Of a stretch of DNA of 64,000 nt, positions 42,518 through 53,070 are shown one piece after another (positions within the stretch are counted from its first letter, which is position 1; each line of letters begins with the position of its first letter). The stretch is from Cryobacterium flavum (GTDB lineage Bacteria > Actinomycetota > Actinomycetes > Actinomycetales > Microbacteriaceae): assembly GCF_900103805.1 (NCBI RefSeq), contig NZ_FNIB01000007.1:186001-250000 (forward strand), in the 5' to 3' direction. Both the position numbers and the translations under genes were made by a program. The notes beneath the pieces are model-generated. The model was given only the letters and a program-made list of their open reading frames with translations, had not been told where the DNA came from and ran no database searches.

Positions 42518-42997
42518 TCAGGCGTTCCCGACGGTTCGGCCGGCCCGGTTGAGCACACCGAATCGCACGAGCAGCAGGTAGATCTGGCAGCCGAGGCAGT
42601 AATCAAAGGCGGCGTTGAGAAAGGCCGCGACGAATGCTGCGGCCGCGGCGATGGGGATAGCGCCGGGAACTCCGGCCAGGCCCAGTGCCAGCCCAATCAG
42701 GGTCACCACGAGGCCGACGCCCTGGGCAAAAGTGGGCGGCGCGGCGTCCTCGAGCTCGGTCGGTGGCGCCAGGTGCGGTCGAACCCACCGCTTGAACACG
42801 AGGCCGTAGGGGTGCCGCCCGGCGCCGGCGAACGCGCCCCAGGCGAACAGGGCCGTAATCACAGCCAGCAGCGCCAGTGCGGCAGCGGATGCCCCGGTCA
42901 GCGACAAAAACACGACCGAGAGTAACAGCAGGGCCGTGATGGCTGCGCCGAAGCGGGGGCCGCGCGGATCGAGCGGGGGGCGGGACGACGTCGACAT
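42518..42997 (-). CDS. DUF4395-family membrane protein
   Basis: A 159-residue membrane protein with about four hydrophobic helices and a conserved C-terminal FDYCLGCQIYLLLVRFG containing a CxxC pair in or next to a membrane segment. It is encoded one base after a thioredoxin-fold gene, a pairing seen repeatedly in actinobacteria, suggesting that it is the thioredoxin's membrane partner. The start at 42997 has CGGAG upstream. Function is inferred from pairing only. Confidence 0.8.
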   Translation of the reverse strand: MSTSSRPPLDPRGPRFGAAITALLLLSVVFLSLTGASAAALALLAVITALFAWGAFAGAGRHPYGLVFKRWVRPHLAPPTELEDAAPPTFAQGVGLVVTLIGLALGLAGVPGAIPIAAAAAFVAAFLNAAFDYCLGCQIYLLLVRFGVLNRAGRTVGNA

Positions 42998-42998
42998 G

Positions 42999-43454
42999 TC
43001 AGCTCCGTTGACTGGTAATGAAGGGGTGGGAGTGCTGCGTGATCGCATCGAGGGTCGAGTTGATCGCGGCCCGGTTCGGCGCGCCGCCCACGCGAGCTCG
43101 CACTCGCCCGGTCGCGTCCAAAATCAGGGTCGTCGGGGTTTGAAGAATTGAATAGCGGTTGGCGAGATCGGCGCGGTGGGTGAGATCGACATCGACGTGC
43201 ACGACTCCCGGGCGCTCAGCGGCCACGTCGCCCAGCAGCCGGCGGGTTCCGGGGCAACGGGCGCACATCTCGGTCGAAAACTGCAGCAGGGTAGCGGCGG
43301 GGCCGAACGGGGCCGTGGCCGCGACATCCGCTGGCGTGATGACGTCGCCGGCAACGCGGGCCACGCGTCCTTGGCGGGCTCGCCAGACGAGTCCAAGAAC
43401 GGTCGTGGCCGCTAACAGGGCCAGTAACAGTCCGATCGCTTCGAGTGGGTTCAT
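42999..43454 (-). CDS. Thioredoxin-family protein, membrane-anchored
   Basis: A 151-residue protein with one N-terminal membrane helix (GLLLALLAATTVLGLVW) and a thioredoxin fold. The active site is STEMCARCPGTRRLL (CxxC), and the cis-proline region is ILQTPTTLIL. It should face one side of the membrane and transfer electrons or disulfides. It is immediately upstream of the DUF4395 gene, whose own CxxC pair is a plausible partner. It may serve cytochrome or envelope-protein maturation, but this is speculation. Confidence 0.82.
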   Translation of the reverse strand: MNPLEAIGLLLALLAATTVLGLVWRARQGRVARVAGDVITPADVAATAPFGPAATLLQFSTEMCARCPGTRRLLGDVAAERPGVVHVDVDLTHRADLANRYSILQTPTTLILDATGRVRARVGGAPNRAAINSTLDAITQHSHPFITSQRS

Positions 43455-43543
43455 GTTGTCGACGTTACGTGGGCGCGGGTCTATTCGGGGGACTGTGACA
43501 AGAGATTACGGCTGCGCGCGGGCGTGCCGGCGAGCAGACCAGC

Positions 43544-43549
43544 TAGCCT
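43544..43549 (+). promoter_or_regulatory. -10 box of thyX, predicted leaderless
   Basis: TAGCCT ends six bases before the GTG start, with no ribosome binding site in between. The -35 region is poor. Confidence 0.5.
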
Positions 43550-43555
43550 GAGGCG

Positions 43556-44293
43556 GTGTCTGAAATTGAGTTTCGATCTGAAATGACCGTGGAGCTGGTG
43601 CGCGCGAGCGCTCACGATTCCGACGTACTGTTTGCCGCCCGGGTGTCGACCCTGGGAGAGCAGACGCTCGAGCAGGGCCAGCTCGACGGCTCAGCGAGTG
43701 AGGCCGATGAGAAGCGTGACCGCGGGCTGATCAATTACCTCATTCGCGACCGGCACGGTTCGCCGTTCGAACACAACTCAATGACGTTCTACGTGCGCGC
43801 GCCCATTTTCGTGTTCCGCGAATTCATGCGACACCGCATTGCCTCCTACAACGAAGAATCGGGCCGCTACCGGGAGCTGAACCCCGTTTTCTACGTGCCG
43901 TCCGCAGAGCGCAACCTCGTGCAGGTCGGCAAGCCGGGAGCCTACGACTTTCTGCCCGGCACGGCCGAGCAGACCGCGCTGGTGCAGCAGCAGACCCGCG
44001 CCGCCGCGATTCACGCCTACGAGGCCTACCAGCGGATGCTCGAAGCTGGCGTTGCACGCGAAGTCGCGCGCATCGTGCTGCCGCTGAACATCTACTCCTC
44101 CATGTACGTCACGCTCAACGCTCGCTCGCTGATGAACTTTCTCAGCCTGCGCACGAAACGGCAGGGGACGACGTTCCCCTCGTTCCCGCAGCGCGAGATC
44201 GAAATGTGCGCCGAGCAGATGGAAACCCACTTCGAGGCCTTGATGCCCCTCACCTACTCCGCATTCAATAAGAACGGCCGAGTCTCCCCGTAG
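43556..44293 (+). CDS. thyX: Flavin-dependent thymidylate synthase
   Basis: A 245-residue ThyX, which methylates dUMP using FAD, NADPH and methylenetetrahydrofolate. The ThyX motif RHRIASYNEESGRY near residue 86 and the C-terminal FLSLRTKRQGTTFPSFPQREIEM are characteristic. It starts with GTG directly after a TANNNT box. It lies just ahead of dapA, as in M. tuberculosis (Rv2754c-Rv2753c). Confidence 0.97.
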   Translation: MSEIEFRSEMTVELVRASAHDSDVLFAARVSTLGEQTLEQGQLDGSASEADEKRDRGLINYLIRDRHGSPFEHNSMTFYVRAPIFVFREFMRHRIASYNEESGRYRELNPVFYVPSAERNLVQVGKPGAYDFLPGTAEQTALVQQQTRAAAIHAYEAYQRMLEAGVAREVARIVLPLNIYSSMYVTLNARSLMNFLSLRTKRQGTTFPSFPQREIEMCAEQMETHFEALMPLTYSAFNKNGRVSP

Positions 44294-44315
44294 CAGAGCG
44301 GATGCGGCGAAGCGA

Positions 44316-44321
44316 TAGCCT
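44316..44321 (+). promoter_or_regulatory. -10 box of dapA, predicted leaderless
   Basis: TAGCCT, the same hexamer as before thyX, lies seven bases before the dapA GTG. This also supports the GTG at 44329 over an upstream in-frame ATG at 44302. Confidence 0.5.
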
Positions 44322-44328
44322 GTACTTC

Positions 44329-45306
44329 GTGTCTACCTCTACGAATCCCTTTGGCCAGGTGCTGGTCGCACTGGTCACCCCGTTTACCTTTGATGGCGAA
44401 GTGGACTGGGCCGGGGTGGAGAAGCACATCGACGACGTCATCAACGCCGGTGCCGACGGCATCGTCGTCACGGGCACGACCGGTGAGACGAGCACCCTGA
44501 CCGACCCGGAGAAGATCCGCCTGGTCGAGGTCGGCAAGTCAGTCGCGAACGGCCGCGCGAAGATCATCACCGGTGGTGGTTCGAACGAGACCGCACACGC
44601 CATGCAGCTCGCCCGGCAGAGCGAAAAGGCCGGCGCCGACGGCAACATGATCGTTACCCCGTACTACAACAAGCCGACCCAGGCCGGAATCCTCACCCAC
44701 TTCCGCATGATCGCGGATGCCACCGATCTGCCCGTCATCCTCTACGACATCCCCGGCCGTACCGGTGTTGCAATCGCTTACGAGACCATCCTGCGCGCGG
44801 CCAAGCACCCCAACATCCTGGCCATCAAAGACGCCAAGGGCGACTTCGCGCAGGTCAGCCGGGTACTTAACCAGACCGACCTCCTGTACTTCTCCGGCGA
44901 CGACCCCAACGTTCTGGCACACCTCTCGATCGGTGCGACCGGCCTGATCGGAGTCACCGGCAACATCACGGCGACCCCGTACCGGCACATGGTCGACGCC
45001 GTCAACCGCGGTGACCTCAAGGTCGCAACCAAAGCCCACCAGCAGCTAGAACCGCTCGTGCGCGCCGTGATGACCCACGTTCCCGGCACCGTCGCGGTGA
45101 AGTACATCCTGCACGGCCTCGGCCGCATCGGCAGCCCACGCGTTCGCCTGCCCCTGGTCGGCCCGGAGGACTCTGAAGCCGCTCAGATCGAGGACGAGCT
45201 GTCGCTGGTGCAGAACATTCCCGGCGTGGACTTCTCCAACTTCCGCCCCGACCGCAACGCGGCCGCCGGCGGATCGCTGCCCAAGGTCGCCGGCACCACC
45301 CGCTAA
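44329..45306 (+). CDS. dapA: 4-hydroxy-tetrahydrodipicolinate synthase
   Basis: A 325-residue DapA that condenses pyruvate with aspartate semialdehyde. The Schiff-base Lys167 lies in ILAIKDAKGD, and Tyr139 in LYDIPGRTG; TGTTGETSTL near residue 50 is the substrate loop. The Met start at 44302 was rejected in favour of GTG at 44329, which gives the family N-terminus and sits after a TAGCCT box. It lies 36 bases after thyX but with its own promoter. Confidence 0.96.
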   Translation: MSTSTNPFGQVLVALVTPFTFDGEVDWAGVEKHIDDVINAGADGIVVTGTTGETSTLTDPEKIRLVEVGKSVANGRAKIITGGGSNETAHAMQLARQSEKAGADGNMIVTPYYNKPTQAGILTHFRMIADATDLPVILYDIPGRTGVAIAYETILRAAKHPNILAIKDAKGDFAQVSRVLNQTDLLYFSGDDPNVLAHLSIGATGLIGVTGNITATPYRHMVDAVNRGDLKVATKAHQQLEPLVRAVMTHVPGTVAVKYILHGLGRIGSPRVRLPLVGPEDSEAAQIEDELSLVQNIPGVDFSNFRPDRNAAAGGSLPKVAGTTR

Positions 45307-45413
45307 GCGCTTGCGCCGTCGGCGCCGGAGTCGGCTGAGGCGTCTCCGCTCGTAAAACGCTAGGATCAGCCCATCGAGCGCGACCAAGTCGGGTCGGCCG
45401 TGTGGGGAGTGTC

Positions 45414-46475
45414 GTGAACGTTGCACGCAAATGGGTCTTTCCTATTCTTCGATTGATTGTCATCGCGGCCATCGCGGTGGCGCTGGTCAAGCTGGCGTTC
45501 TACCCCGACAACGCGGTAAACAGTAATCCCGCCGAACCGACCGGCGTCATCGTCGAACCCCAGATTCCGGTTGCCCTCGGCACCATCAGCAACGACGTCA
45601 CCCTGCCGGGCACGGTCAGCGCCGACCCGGCCGTCGCCGTCAAAGCGACCGCCATCGGAACGGTCGACGAGATCTTCGTGGCTGCCGGCCAGGCCGTGAA
45701 CAAAGACGACAAGATCTACGACATTCGGGTCGAGACGATCAAAGACCCGGTCGAAACAACGGATGCCGACGGTAACGTCACCATCACCCAGCCCAAACCG
45801 GTGATCACCTTCGCCAAGGTACTGGCCCCGATCACCGGCATCCTGAGCTCGCTCACGGTGATCCACGGCCAAAGCGTGGCCGTGGGGGATTCGACCGGCC
45901 AGGTGGCACCACCGAGCTTCTCGGTGAGCGGAGCGCTCAGCCCCGAGCAGCAGTATCGGCTGCTATCCAAGCCGACCGAAGCATCCGTCGCGATCACCAA
46001 TGGGCCGGCGCCGTTCACCTGCACGGGCCTGACCATCACCACCCCGCTGGCTGGGGAAGCGGCCGGCGGTGACAGTGGGACCGGCGGCCAGACGGGCACG
46101 AGCGGCACGACCGTCACCTGTGCGATTCCGGCCGAGGTGACAGTGTTCTCCGGACTGGCCGCGCAGATCACGATCGCGGCCGGCCTCGCCGAAAACGTGC
46201 TTGTCGTGCCAACAACTGCGGTCAAGGGGTCGGCCGAGACCGGTGTCGTCTGGTTCGTGTTGGCCGACGGTGGCACCGAAGAACGCCCGGTCACGCTCGG
46301 CATGACCGACGGCACCAACGTGCAGGTCATCGACGGACTCGTCGAGGGCGATGTGATCAATCAATTCGTGCCGGGCGCCCCCGTGGCTCCGGGAGCCGAC
46401 GGCTGCGATACACAAACCGATGGTAGCCAAGTCTGCTACATGCCGAGCATCTCCAGCAGCGGGATCTCCCATTGA
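45414..46475 (+). CDS. Periplasmic-adaptor (HlyD/MacA)-like protein of an ABC exporter
   Basis: A 353-residue membrane-anchored adaptor: one N-terminal membrane helix (residues 9-25), a barrel-sandwich region (VKATAIGTVDEIFVAAGQAV) and a C-terminal beta-domain with ENVLVVPTTAVKG. The RND/HlyD-type hairpin is short. It is the first gene of a three-gene operon with an ABC ATPase and a permease and overlaps the ATPase by four bases. GTG at 45414 was preferred over GTG at 45402 because GGGGAG lies upstream. Confidence 0.85.
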   Translation: MNVARKWVFPILRLIVIAAIAVALVKLAFYPDNAVNSNPAEPTGVIVEPQIPVALGTISNDVTLPGTVSADPAVAVKATAIGTVDEIFVAAGQAVNKDDKIYDIRVETIKDPVETTDADGNVTITQPKPVITFAKVLAPITGILSSLTVIHGQSVAVGDSTGQVAPPSFSVSGALSPEQQYRLLSKPTEASVAITNGPAPFTCTGLTITTPLAGEAAGGDSGTGGQTGTSGTTVTCAIPAEVTVFSGLAAQITIAAGLAENVLVVPTTAVKGSAETGVVWFVLADGGTEERPVTLGMTDGTNVQVIDGLVEGDVINQFVPGAPVAPGADGCDTQTDGSQVCYMPSISSSGISH

Positions 46476-47182
46476 CTTTTCTGCACCTGGAGGGCGTGAC
46501 CCGCACAGTTCAGCTCATTGATGCGCCGCCGCTGACGATTCTCTCCGGTGTCGACCTCGACGTCGACGTGGGCGACCGTGTCTCGATCGTGGGCCGCTCC
46601 GGTTCGGGCAAGACCACCCTGCTCAACCTGCTCGGGCTGCTCGACAACCCCACCAGCGGCACCATGCTGTTTGAAGATCGCCCGGTGCAGTCGCTGTCCT
46701 CCGGCGCCCGCGACCGCCTCCGCGGCCGTGAGGTGGGTTTCATCTTTCAACAGTTCAACCTGCTCCAGGGCCGCACCGCCCTGGAAAACGTGATGACCCC
46801 GCTGCTCTACGCCGAGGGTCGCCAATTCTGGCAGCGCGCCCGCATCGCCACCGAGATGCTCGAACGGGTTGGCCTCGGAGATCGGCTGGCTTCACTGCCC
46901 GACAAGTTGAGCGGCGGTGAGCAACAGCGCGTGGCCATCGCTCGCTCGCTCGTGCGCGGCCCGCGGCTCATTCTCGCCGACGAACCTACCGGCGCCCTCG
47001 ACCTGGAAACCGGCGAGACGGTGATGGACTTGATCGACGAGGTCGCCACCGAATCCGGGGCGGCGCTGGTCACCATCACCCATGACCCGGCCATCGCTGC
47101 CCGGGCCACCCGGCATCTGCGGCTCGACCACGGCGTATTGCAGGTCGCCAGCACCGTGCCCGCCAGTAGCGTGCCAGCATGA
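46472..47182 (+). CDS. ABC transporter ATP-binding protein (MacB/LolD type)
   Basis: A 236-residue ATPase: Walker [10 protein letters not shown] near residue 43, signature LSGGEQQRV and Walker [12 protein letters not shown], with Q-loop [15 protein letters not shown]. It begins with TTG, overlapping the adaptor stop. It belongs to the MacB group of mechanotransmission exporters, which extrude peptides, lipids or drugs. It overlaps the permease gene by four bases. Confidence 0.93.
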   Translation: MTFLHLEGVTRTVQLIDAPPLTILSGVDLDVDVGDRVSIVGRSGSGKTTLLNLLGLLDNPTSGTMLFEDRPVQSLSSGARDRLRGREVGFIFQQFNLLQGRTALENVMTPLLYAEGRQFWQRARIATEMLERVGLGDRLASLPDKLSGGEQQRVAIARSLVRGPRLILADEPTGALDLETGETVMDLIDEVATESGAALVTITHDPAIAARATRHLRLDHGVLQVASTVPASSVPA

Positions 47183-48405
47183 AGCGCCTCGCGAGCAACG
47201 TGGTCGGCGCCATCATCGAGGCCTGGCAGGAAGTATGCATCCACAAGACCCGCGTCATGCTGTCCCTGATCGGGGTGGCCGTCGCCGTCTGCGCCATCAC
47301 GACCGTAGTCGGCCTCGGCGGGGTCGCGCAGCAGGCCACCGTGGAATCCAACGAACGATCGGGCGGCCGCCCGGCCAGCCTTTACCTGTCTGCGTCGATG
47401 AACGATGGCTCCACCCCCACCGAGATGCCTGAAATCTGGCGCACCGCGCTCGAACGGTACAAAATCGACTACGCCAGCCGTGTCGTCAATACGCAGCAGA
47501 CGGTGCAATTCACCGACGGCGCCGTACCGGTGCAGACGATCGGGGTGGATCCGCCCTACGGCACCATGCACCGCATTACTCTCGAAGAGGGGAGCTGGTT
47601 CACCGATGACGACCAGACCCGGCTCGCTCCGGCTGTGCTCATCAACTCCATTTTCTGGGACCGCCTCGGCCGACCCGACCTCGCCACTCACCCGACCACC
47701 ACCCTGCTCGGTGAAGGCTCTACGACGGCCGTCGTCACCGGCGTCTATCCGGCCCTCTCCTACGAGACCGAGCCGGCGATGTACATGCTCGCCGACGCAC
47801 TCACCGCCATCACGCCGGTCGTCACCGACCCCAATTTTCAATTCGGGCCGCCGTCCTACGAGCTGTGGGTACCCGTTGACATCTCAGAACAGCTCGTGAC
47901 CGCTCTGCAACGTGACGTGCAGGGCGCCCTGGGTGCTGACGCGTTCGTGCAGGTGAACCGGCAAGATTTCGCGGCTTACCAGGACGGCGACCCCTACCTC
48001 TCGCTCAAACTCACTGTCGGCGCCATCGCCGGTCTGGTGCTGCTGCTCGGAGCGCTCGGACTGGTCAATATCGCCCTGGTCACCCTCAAACAGCGCATCC
48101 GAGAGATCGGCATTCGCCGCAGCTTCGGGGCGACCGCCGGTCGGGTGTTCTTCGCCGTGATGATGGAAAGTGTTGTCGCCACCGTCGTCGCCGGCATCGT
48201 CGGCGTCATCGCCGCCGTTCTCATTGTCAAGAGTCCGTTCGTCGAGGACTTCATCAGCCAGGGCCAGGTCACCGACTTTCCACCGTTCCCGGTCGAAGCC
48301 GCCGTGCTCGGCCTGGTCTGCGCCACCGTGGTCGGCGCCCTCGCCGGGCTGATCCCCGCACTTGTCGCGGTGCGGGTGAAGGTGATCGACGCCATCCGCT
48401 ACTAA
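47179..48405 (+). CDS. ABC transporter permease (MacB-like, FtsX fold)
   Basis: A 408-residue permease with one N-terminal helix ([18 protein letters not shown]), a large extracytoplasmic domain of about 240 residues and three C-terminal helices, ending [15 protein letters not shown]. This is the MacB/FtsX topology, and [18 protein letters not shown] is the family coupling motif. Together with the adaptor and ATPase it forms a putative efflux system for an unknown substrate. Confidence 0.9.
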   Translation: MKRLASNVVGAIIEAWQEVCIHKTRVMLSLIGVAVAVCAITTVVGLGGVAQQATVESNERSGGRPASLYLSASMNDGSTPTEMPEIWRTALERYKIDYASRVVNTQQTVQFTDGAVPVQTIGVDPPYGTMHRITLEEGSWFTDDDQTRLAPAVLINSIFWDRLGRPDLATHPTTTLLGEGSTTAVVTGVYPALSYETEPAMYMLADALTAITPVVTDPNFQFGPPSYELWVPVDISEQLVTALQRDVQGALGADAFVQVNRQDFAAYQDGDPYLSLKLTVGAIAGLVLLLGALGLVNIALVTLKQRIREIGIRRSFGATAGRVFFAVMMESVVATVVAGIVGVIAAVLIVKSPFVEDFISQGQVTDFPPFPVEAAVLGLVCATVVGALAGLIPALVAVRVKVIDAIRY

Positions 48406-48500
48406 ACTAGCGCGCGACAAACGGATGCTGCCGCGTGCGCAATACCCGCCTGTCGCGAGGGCCGTGGGCGTGGGGTCGGCCGAATGTCGGTGGTGCTTGG

Positions 48501-48506
48501 TAGCGT
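48501..48506 (+). promoter_or_regulatory. -10 box of ftsK, predicted leaderless
   Basis: TAGCGT, as before the LysE gene, ends six bases before the ftsK ATG and no ribosome binding site is visible. Confidence 0.5.
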
Positions 48507-48512
48507 TATTTC

Positions 48513-51428
48513 ATGGCTACGAGCACTAAGTCGACCGGGCGTGCCCGCACCCCGGCAGCGAAGGGCGCTCCGGCGCGCAAACCGAGGGCGACGAGCGCCG
48601 GCGGTACCACCGCGCAGAAGACCGTCAAATTCACCGCTGTCGACGTGAAGCCGAGCCTGGGTGCCCGCGCCTGGATGGGCCTGGCCCACCTCGCGGGCGC
48701 AGCAGCCCGTGCCCTTGGCCCTGAAAAACTCTCCAAAGACGAACGCCGCGACGGTCTGCCGTTCTTTCTCGTGCTGCTCGCCATCTCCGGCGCCATCGTT
48801 GAGTGGTTCCTCATTAACAACCTCGTCGCCCAGCGGCTCGACGCCTACACCTTCGGTGGCCTGTTCGGCCGGGTTGCCTTCGCCCTGCCGGTCATTCTGC
48901 TGCTGTTCTCGGTCTGGCTGTTTCGCAAACCCAGTTCGGTGCACGATAACGGCCGCATCGGCATCGGACTCAGCCTTCTGCTGGTGACCATCTCCGGGCT
49001 CTGCCATATCTTCGGCGTGCAGCCGCAGCCGCAAGACGGCATGCCGGCCCTCGCGCTGGCCGGTGGGGTCATCGGGTGGATGATCGCCGCCCCGCTGATC
49101 ATGCTCACCACGTCGATCGGTGCCACAATCGTCGTCATCCTGCTGTTGCTGCTGAGCCTATTCATCATCACCAAGACCCCGCCGAACCGGGTCGGTCAGC
49201 GTTCCCGGGAGCTCTACGACTGGCTGTTCGGCGCCCAGCTGACGGCTGACGAAGAGCAAGCGGCCGCGAAAGCGACCAAGAACGGCAAGCCGGGCAAGAC
49301 CGCGCAGGTCGAGCTTGACGGGCTCAATGTTGATTCAGGCGATGACGTCGATTCTGAAGGCGCGCTGCCGTGGTGGCGGCGCAACAACAGCAAGCGCGAG
49401 GAAGACCCCGACTTCGGCAGCGCGCTGTCGACCGAGTCGAAGGCCGGCCCGGCTGAGGTGGCTCCTGACCCGCTCAGCGTGCTGCTTGGCGGCAATCAAT
49501 CGCGCGGCGGCTTCGACAGCGCCATCGAATCGGAGGTCACCCACCACACAGCTCCGCCCGAACGCGACCACTACGGCACCGAGGTGCTCGAAGACCTGCG
49601 CAAGGCGGAGCTCGCCGTCAAACGATTCACCGGTGAAGTCGACCTCGGCACCGGTCCGTCCACCGGCCTGCACTCCGACGACCCGGCCGGGCACACCGAA
49701 GTACTACCCGGCTTCGACGACGTCTTCCCCGAACTCAGCCAGGCAGTGGATGCCTCTGGCGCGGCCCTTCCCCCTCTCGCCTCCACTGACCCCCACCCGG
49801 CCATTCCTTATCTCGTGCCCGCGGCATCCACTCTCACCGCCGGCCCGCCGGCCAAAGCGCGCTCGGCCGCCAACGACGACGTCGTGAAGTCGATCACCGA
49901 GGTGCTGCGCCAGTTCCAGGTCGACGCGAAGGTCACCGGATTCTCCCGTGGCCCAACGGTCACCCAGTACGAGATCGAACTCGGCCCGGGCGTCAAGGTG
50001 GAGCGGGTTACCGCGCTCAGCAAGAACCTCTCCTACGCGGTCGCCTCGAATGAGGTGCGCATCCTCTCGCCCATCCCCGGCAAGAGTGCCATCGGCATCG
50101 AGATCCCCAACACCGATCGCGAAATCGTCACCCTCGGCGACGTGCTGCGGTCGAGCACCGCCACTAATGCCACCCACCCGATGACTATCGGTGTCGGCAA
50201 GGACGTCGGCGGCGGTTTCGTCATCGCCAACCTCGCAAAAATGCCCCACCTGCTCGTCGCCGGCTCCACCGGATCCGGCAAGTCCAGCTTCGTGAACTCC
50301 ATGATCACCAGCCTGCTCATGCGCGCCAAGCCGAGCGACGTGCGCATGGTGCTGATCGACCCGAAGCGGGTCGAACTCGCCGCCTACGCCGGCGTGCCGC
50401 ACCTCATCACGCCCATCATCACGAACCCGAAGAAAGCCGCCGAAGCGCTGCAGTGGGTCGTGAAAGAGATGGACATGCGTTACGACGACCTTGCGAGCTT
50501 CGGCTTTCGCCACATCGACGACTTCAACAAGGCCGTCGTCAATGGCGAGATCGTGCTGCCGGCCGGCAGCGAACGCAAACTCAAGCCCTACCCCTATCTG
50601 CTGGTCGTCGTCGACGAGCTGGCCGACCTCATGATGGTCGCCCCGCGCGACGTCGAGGACTCCATCGTGCGCATCACCCAGCTGGCCCGCGCCTCGGGAA
50701 TTCACCTCGTGCTCGCCACCCAGCGACCCAGCGTCGACGTCGTCACCGGTCTGATCAAGGCCAACGTGCCCTCACGCCTCGCCTTTGCTGTGACGAGCGT
50801 CACCGACTCCCGGGTCATCCTCGACCAGCCCGGCGCCGACAAGCTCATCGGGCAGGGCGACGCACTGTTCCTGCCGATGGGTGCCTCCAAAGCCGTGCGC
50901 GTGCAGGGCGCCTGGGTCACTGAAGACGAGATCGAGAAGGTCGTCAAGCATGTCACCATGCAGGCCCGTCCCGACTATCGGCCCGACGTTTCCATGGTCG
51001 CCCCGCGCAAGGAAATCGACTCCGACATCGGCGACGACCTTGAGGTGCTGCTTGCCGCGGCGGAACTCGTCGTGTCCACCCAGTTCGGGTCCACGTCGAT
51101 GCTTCAGCGCAAACTGCGTGTCGGCTTCGCCAAGGCCGGCCGCCTGATGGACCTGCTCGAATCCCGCGAGATCGTCGGCCCCTCCGAAGGCTCCAAGGCG
51201 CGCGACGTGCTCGTGAACGCGGAACAGCTGCCGAGTGTGCTCGCCCGCCTGCGCGGCTCCGACGACGAACAGCACGCCCTCAAGGCGCAGTCCGACGATT
51301 CGCGTGCTGCCTCCGCGCCCGACCCACGCTACGCCGATGACCCGGTCGAGAAAATGTCACAGGGGTATCCTGAGGTGGACGGCGCCTTGGACGACGAGGA
51401 TGCCTGGAAACTAACCGGCAGGGACTGA
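48513..51428 (+). CDS. ftsK: DNA translocase FtsK
   Basis: A 971-residue septal DNA translocase. Four or more N-terminal membrane helices are followed by a long Pro/Asp/Ser-rich linker, the alpha/beta motor (Walker [16 protein letters not shown] near residue 585, Walker [18 protein letters not shown]) and a C-terminal gamma winged-helix domain ([22 protein letters not shown]). It pumps chromosome ends toward dif and activates XerCD resolution. It heads a group with pgsA and pncC, separated by only three bases from pgsA. Confidence 0.97.
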   Translation: MATSTKSTGRARTPAAKGAPARKPRATSAGGTTAQKTVKFTAVDVKPSLGARAWMGLAHLAGAAARALGPEKLSKDERRDGLPFFLVLLAISGAIVEWFLINNLVAQRLDAYTFGGLFGRVAFALPVILLLFSVWLFRKPSSVHDNGRIGIGLSLLLVTISGLCHIFGVQPQPQDGMPALALAGGVIGWMIAAPLIMLTTSIGATIVVILLLLLSLFIITKTPPNRVGQRSRELYDWLFGAQLTADEEQAAAKATKNGKPGKTAQVELDGLNVDSGDDVDSEGALPWWRRNNSKREEDPDFGSALSTESKAGPAEVAPDPLSVLLGGNQSRGGFDSAIESEVTHHTAPPERDHYGTEVLEDLRKAELAVKRFTGEVDLGTGPSTGLHSDDPAGHTEVLPGFDDVFPELSQAVDASGAALPPLASTDPHPAIPYLVPAASTLTAGPPAKARSAANDDVVKSITEVLRQFQVDAKVTGFSRGPTVTQYEIELGPGVKVERVTALSKNLSYAVASNEVRILSPIPGKSAIGIEIPNTDREIVTLGDVLRSSTATNATHPMTIGVGKDVGGGFVIANLAKMPHLLVAGSTGSGKSSFVNSMITSLLMRAKPSDVRMVLIDPKRVELAAYAGVPHLITPIITNPKKAAEALQWVVKEMDMRYDDLASFGFRHIDDFNKAVVNGEIVLPAGSERKLKPYPYLLVVVDELADLMMVAPRDVEDSIVRITQLARASGIHLVLATQRPSVDVVTGLIKANVPSRLAFAVTSVTDSRVILDQPGADKLIGQGDALFLPMGASKAVRVQGAWVTEDEIEKVVKHVTMQARPDYRPDVSMVAPRKEIDSDIGDDLEVLLAAAELVVSTQFGSTSMLQRKLRVGFAKAGRLMDLLESREIVGPSEGSKARDVLVNAEQLPSVLARLRGSDDEQHALKAQSDDSRAASAPDPRYADDPVEKMSQGYPEVDGALDDEDAWKLTGRD

Positions 51429-51431
51429 ACC

Positions 51432-52025
51432 ATGGCATCACCACAAGCATCCGTCACCCGGCCCAGTAACTGGAACGTTCCCAACCTGATCACGGTCGTG
51501 CGCATCCTGCTCGCCCCCGTTTTTATCTGGATGCTGCTGGCCGCCGACGGCCCTCAGGACACCCTGCGCTGGGTCGCCGCCGTGCTGTTCATCATCGCCA
51601 TCGCCACCGACGGCATCGACGGCATGATCGCCCGCCGCCACAACCTCGTCACGGACCTCGGCAAGATTCTCGACCCGATCGCCGACAAGATCCTCACCGG
51701 TGGCGCCCTGGTCTGCCTGTCTATTCTGGGGGAGTTGCCCTGGTGGGTGACCATCGTCATCCTGGTGCGAGAGATCGGCATTACGGTGTTCCGCTTCGTC
51801 ATGCTGCGCGACCGGGTCATTCCGGCCAGTCGCGGCGGCAAGCTCAAGACCGTTGCCCAGTCCGTGTCGATCTCGCTCGCCTTGCTGCCGTTCAACCAGG
51901 TGTTCGGCGACTGGGTGGACTGGCTCAACACGGCCACCATGACCATCGCGCTCGTGCTCACCGTAGTCTCCGGCCTCGACTATCTGATCTCGGCCTGGCG
52001 CCTGCGAAAGCACGACGTTGCCTGA
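51432..52025 (+). CDS. pgsA: CDP-diacylglycerol-glycerol-3-phosphate 3-phosphatidyltransferase
   Basis: A 197-residue membrane enzyme making phosphatidylglycerolphosphate. The CDP-alcohol phosphotransferase motif is complete: DGIDGMIARRHNLVTDLG followed by KILDPIADK. About six membrane helices are predicted. The position downstream of ftsK and upstream of clgR is the conserved actinobacterial order (pgsA3 in M. tuberculosis). It overlaps pncC by eight bases. Confidence 0.94.
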   Translation: MASPQASVTRPSNWNVPNLITVVRILLAPVFIWMLLAADGPQDTLRWVAAVLFIIAIATDGIDGMIARRHNLVTDLGKILDPIADKILTGGALVCLSILGELPWWVTIVILVREIGITVFRFVMLRDRVIPASRGGKLKTVAQSVSISLALLPFNQVFGDWVDWLNTATMTIALVLTVVSGLDYLISAWRLRKHDVA

Positions 52026-52578
52026 CCCGGCCACGGTCACGGGTTCACTCCCCGTAACTCACCCGGCCCAGTCGGCTGGGCCAGCGGATGCGACGGCCGA
52101 GCTGATCGCCGAGCTCACCACCCATCACCTCACCATCGCCGTGGCCGAGTCGCTGACCGGCGGACTGCTCGTGGCTGAGCTCGTGCGCATTCCCGGGGCA
52201 TCCGTTGTGGTGCGTGGGGGAGTCGTTGCCTACGACACTGCCCTGAAGCGCAGCCTGCTGCACGTCGACAGCAGTGTGCTGAACGTGCACGGCCCCGTCC
52301 ACGCCGACGTCGCCAAGCAGATGGCCGGCGGGGTGCGCACCCTGCTCGCGGTGAACGGCGTACGCGCCGACATCGGTGTGTCGACGACCGGTGTCGCCGG
52401 GCCCGGCCCCGACGGGGGACACCCGGCTGGAACGGTGTTCATCGGTCTCTCCAAAGGCACTGGATCCTGGGCTGTTCCACTGCACCTCCATGGTGACCGG
52501 GGAGAGATTCGCGCCGAAACCGTGAGCCATGCGATCGATGCTGTGCGTGCGCTGATAGCGCAGGGTGACGCGGAATAG
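52018..52578 (+). CDS. pncC: CinA-family protein, nicotinamide-nucleotide amidase
   Basis: A 186-residue protein matching the C-terminal domain of CinA, which deamidates nicotinamide mononucleotide in the pyridine nucleotide salvage cycle. Typical segments are LTIAVAESLTGGLLVAEL, VVRGGVVAYDTALK and STTGVAGPGPDGGHPAGTVFIG. It starts with TTG inside the end of pgsA. The N-terminal CinA domain is absent, as in stand-alone PncC proteins. Confidence 0.9.
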   Translation: MPDPATVTGSLPVTHPAQSAGPADATAELIAELTTHHLTIAVAESLTGGLLVAELVRIPGASVVVRGGVVAYDTALKRSLLHVDSSVLNVHGPVHADVAKQMAGGVRTLLAVNGVRADIGVSTTGVAGPGPDGGHPAGTVFIGLSKGTGSWAVPLHLHGDRGEIRAETVSHAIDAVRALIAQGDAE

Positions 52579-52722
52579 TTCCTGTTACGGGCTGGTTACA
52601 TCGAAGACATTCACAAGCAAAGCCCAGTGATTCTCGGTAGTGTCAACGTGTCGGATGAATGCAGTATTGTAAGCATCCAGCATCGCATTCCGGTAGTTAT
52701 TAGGCATAAGAAGGAGGTTCCG

Positions 52723-53031
52723 ATGATTCTTGTTCGTCAGGAAATCGGCGATGTGCTCAGGGACTTCCGCCTGCAAAAGGGGCGTACCCTGCGTCAGGTC
52801 GCAAGCAAAGCCAGCGTCGCGCTCGGCTACCTCAGTGAGGTAGAACGAGGACAGAAAGAGGCCTCTTCGGAGATTCTCGCTTCTGTCGCCGATGCACTGG
52901 AAACCCCGATCTCGGTCATCATGCGCGAAGTTGGCGACCGTCTCGCCGTCATCGAGGGAATCGATCAGTTCCCCGACACGGTACCGGACGAGTTCGTCAA
53001 CACGTTCGATGCCGATCTCATGGTGCGTTAG
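52723..53031 (+). CDS. clgR: XRE-family activator ClgR
   Basis: A 102-residue helix-turn-helix protein, family-typical in length. The helix-turn-helix includes EIGDVLRDFRLQKGRTLRQVASKASVALGYLSEVERGQ near residues 7-45. ClgR activates clp protease and envelope-stress genes in actinobacteria. The ATG at 52723 follows a strong AAGGAGG; an upstream in-frame codon at 52627 is not needed. Its order after pgsA/pncC and before recA agrees with the M. tuberculosis Rv2745c region. Confidence 0.93.
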   Translation: MILVRQEIGDVLRDFRLQKGRTLRQVASKASVALGYLSEVERGQKEASSEILASVADALETPISVIMREVGDRLAVIEGIDQFPDTVPDEFVNTFDADLMVR

Positions 53032-53070
53032 TCATCAACCGGTAGCGTTCCTAGGATTTTCAGTATCATC

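Noticed and set aside
48413..48457. CGCGACA and TGTCGCG arms after the ABC permease
   Set aside because: Seven-base arms with a spacer of about 30 bases are not convincing in DNA this GC-rich.
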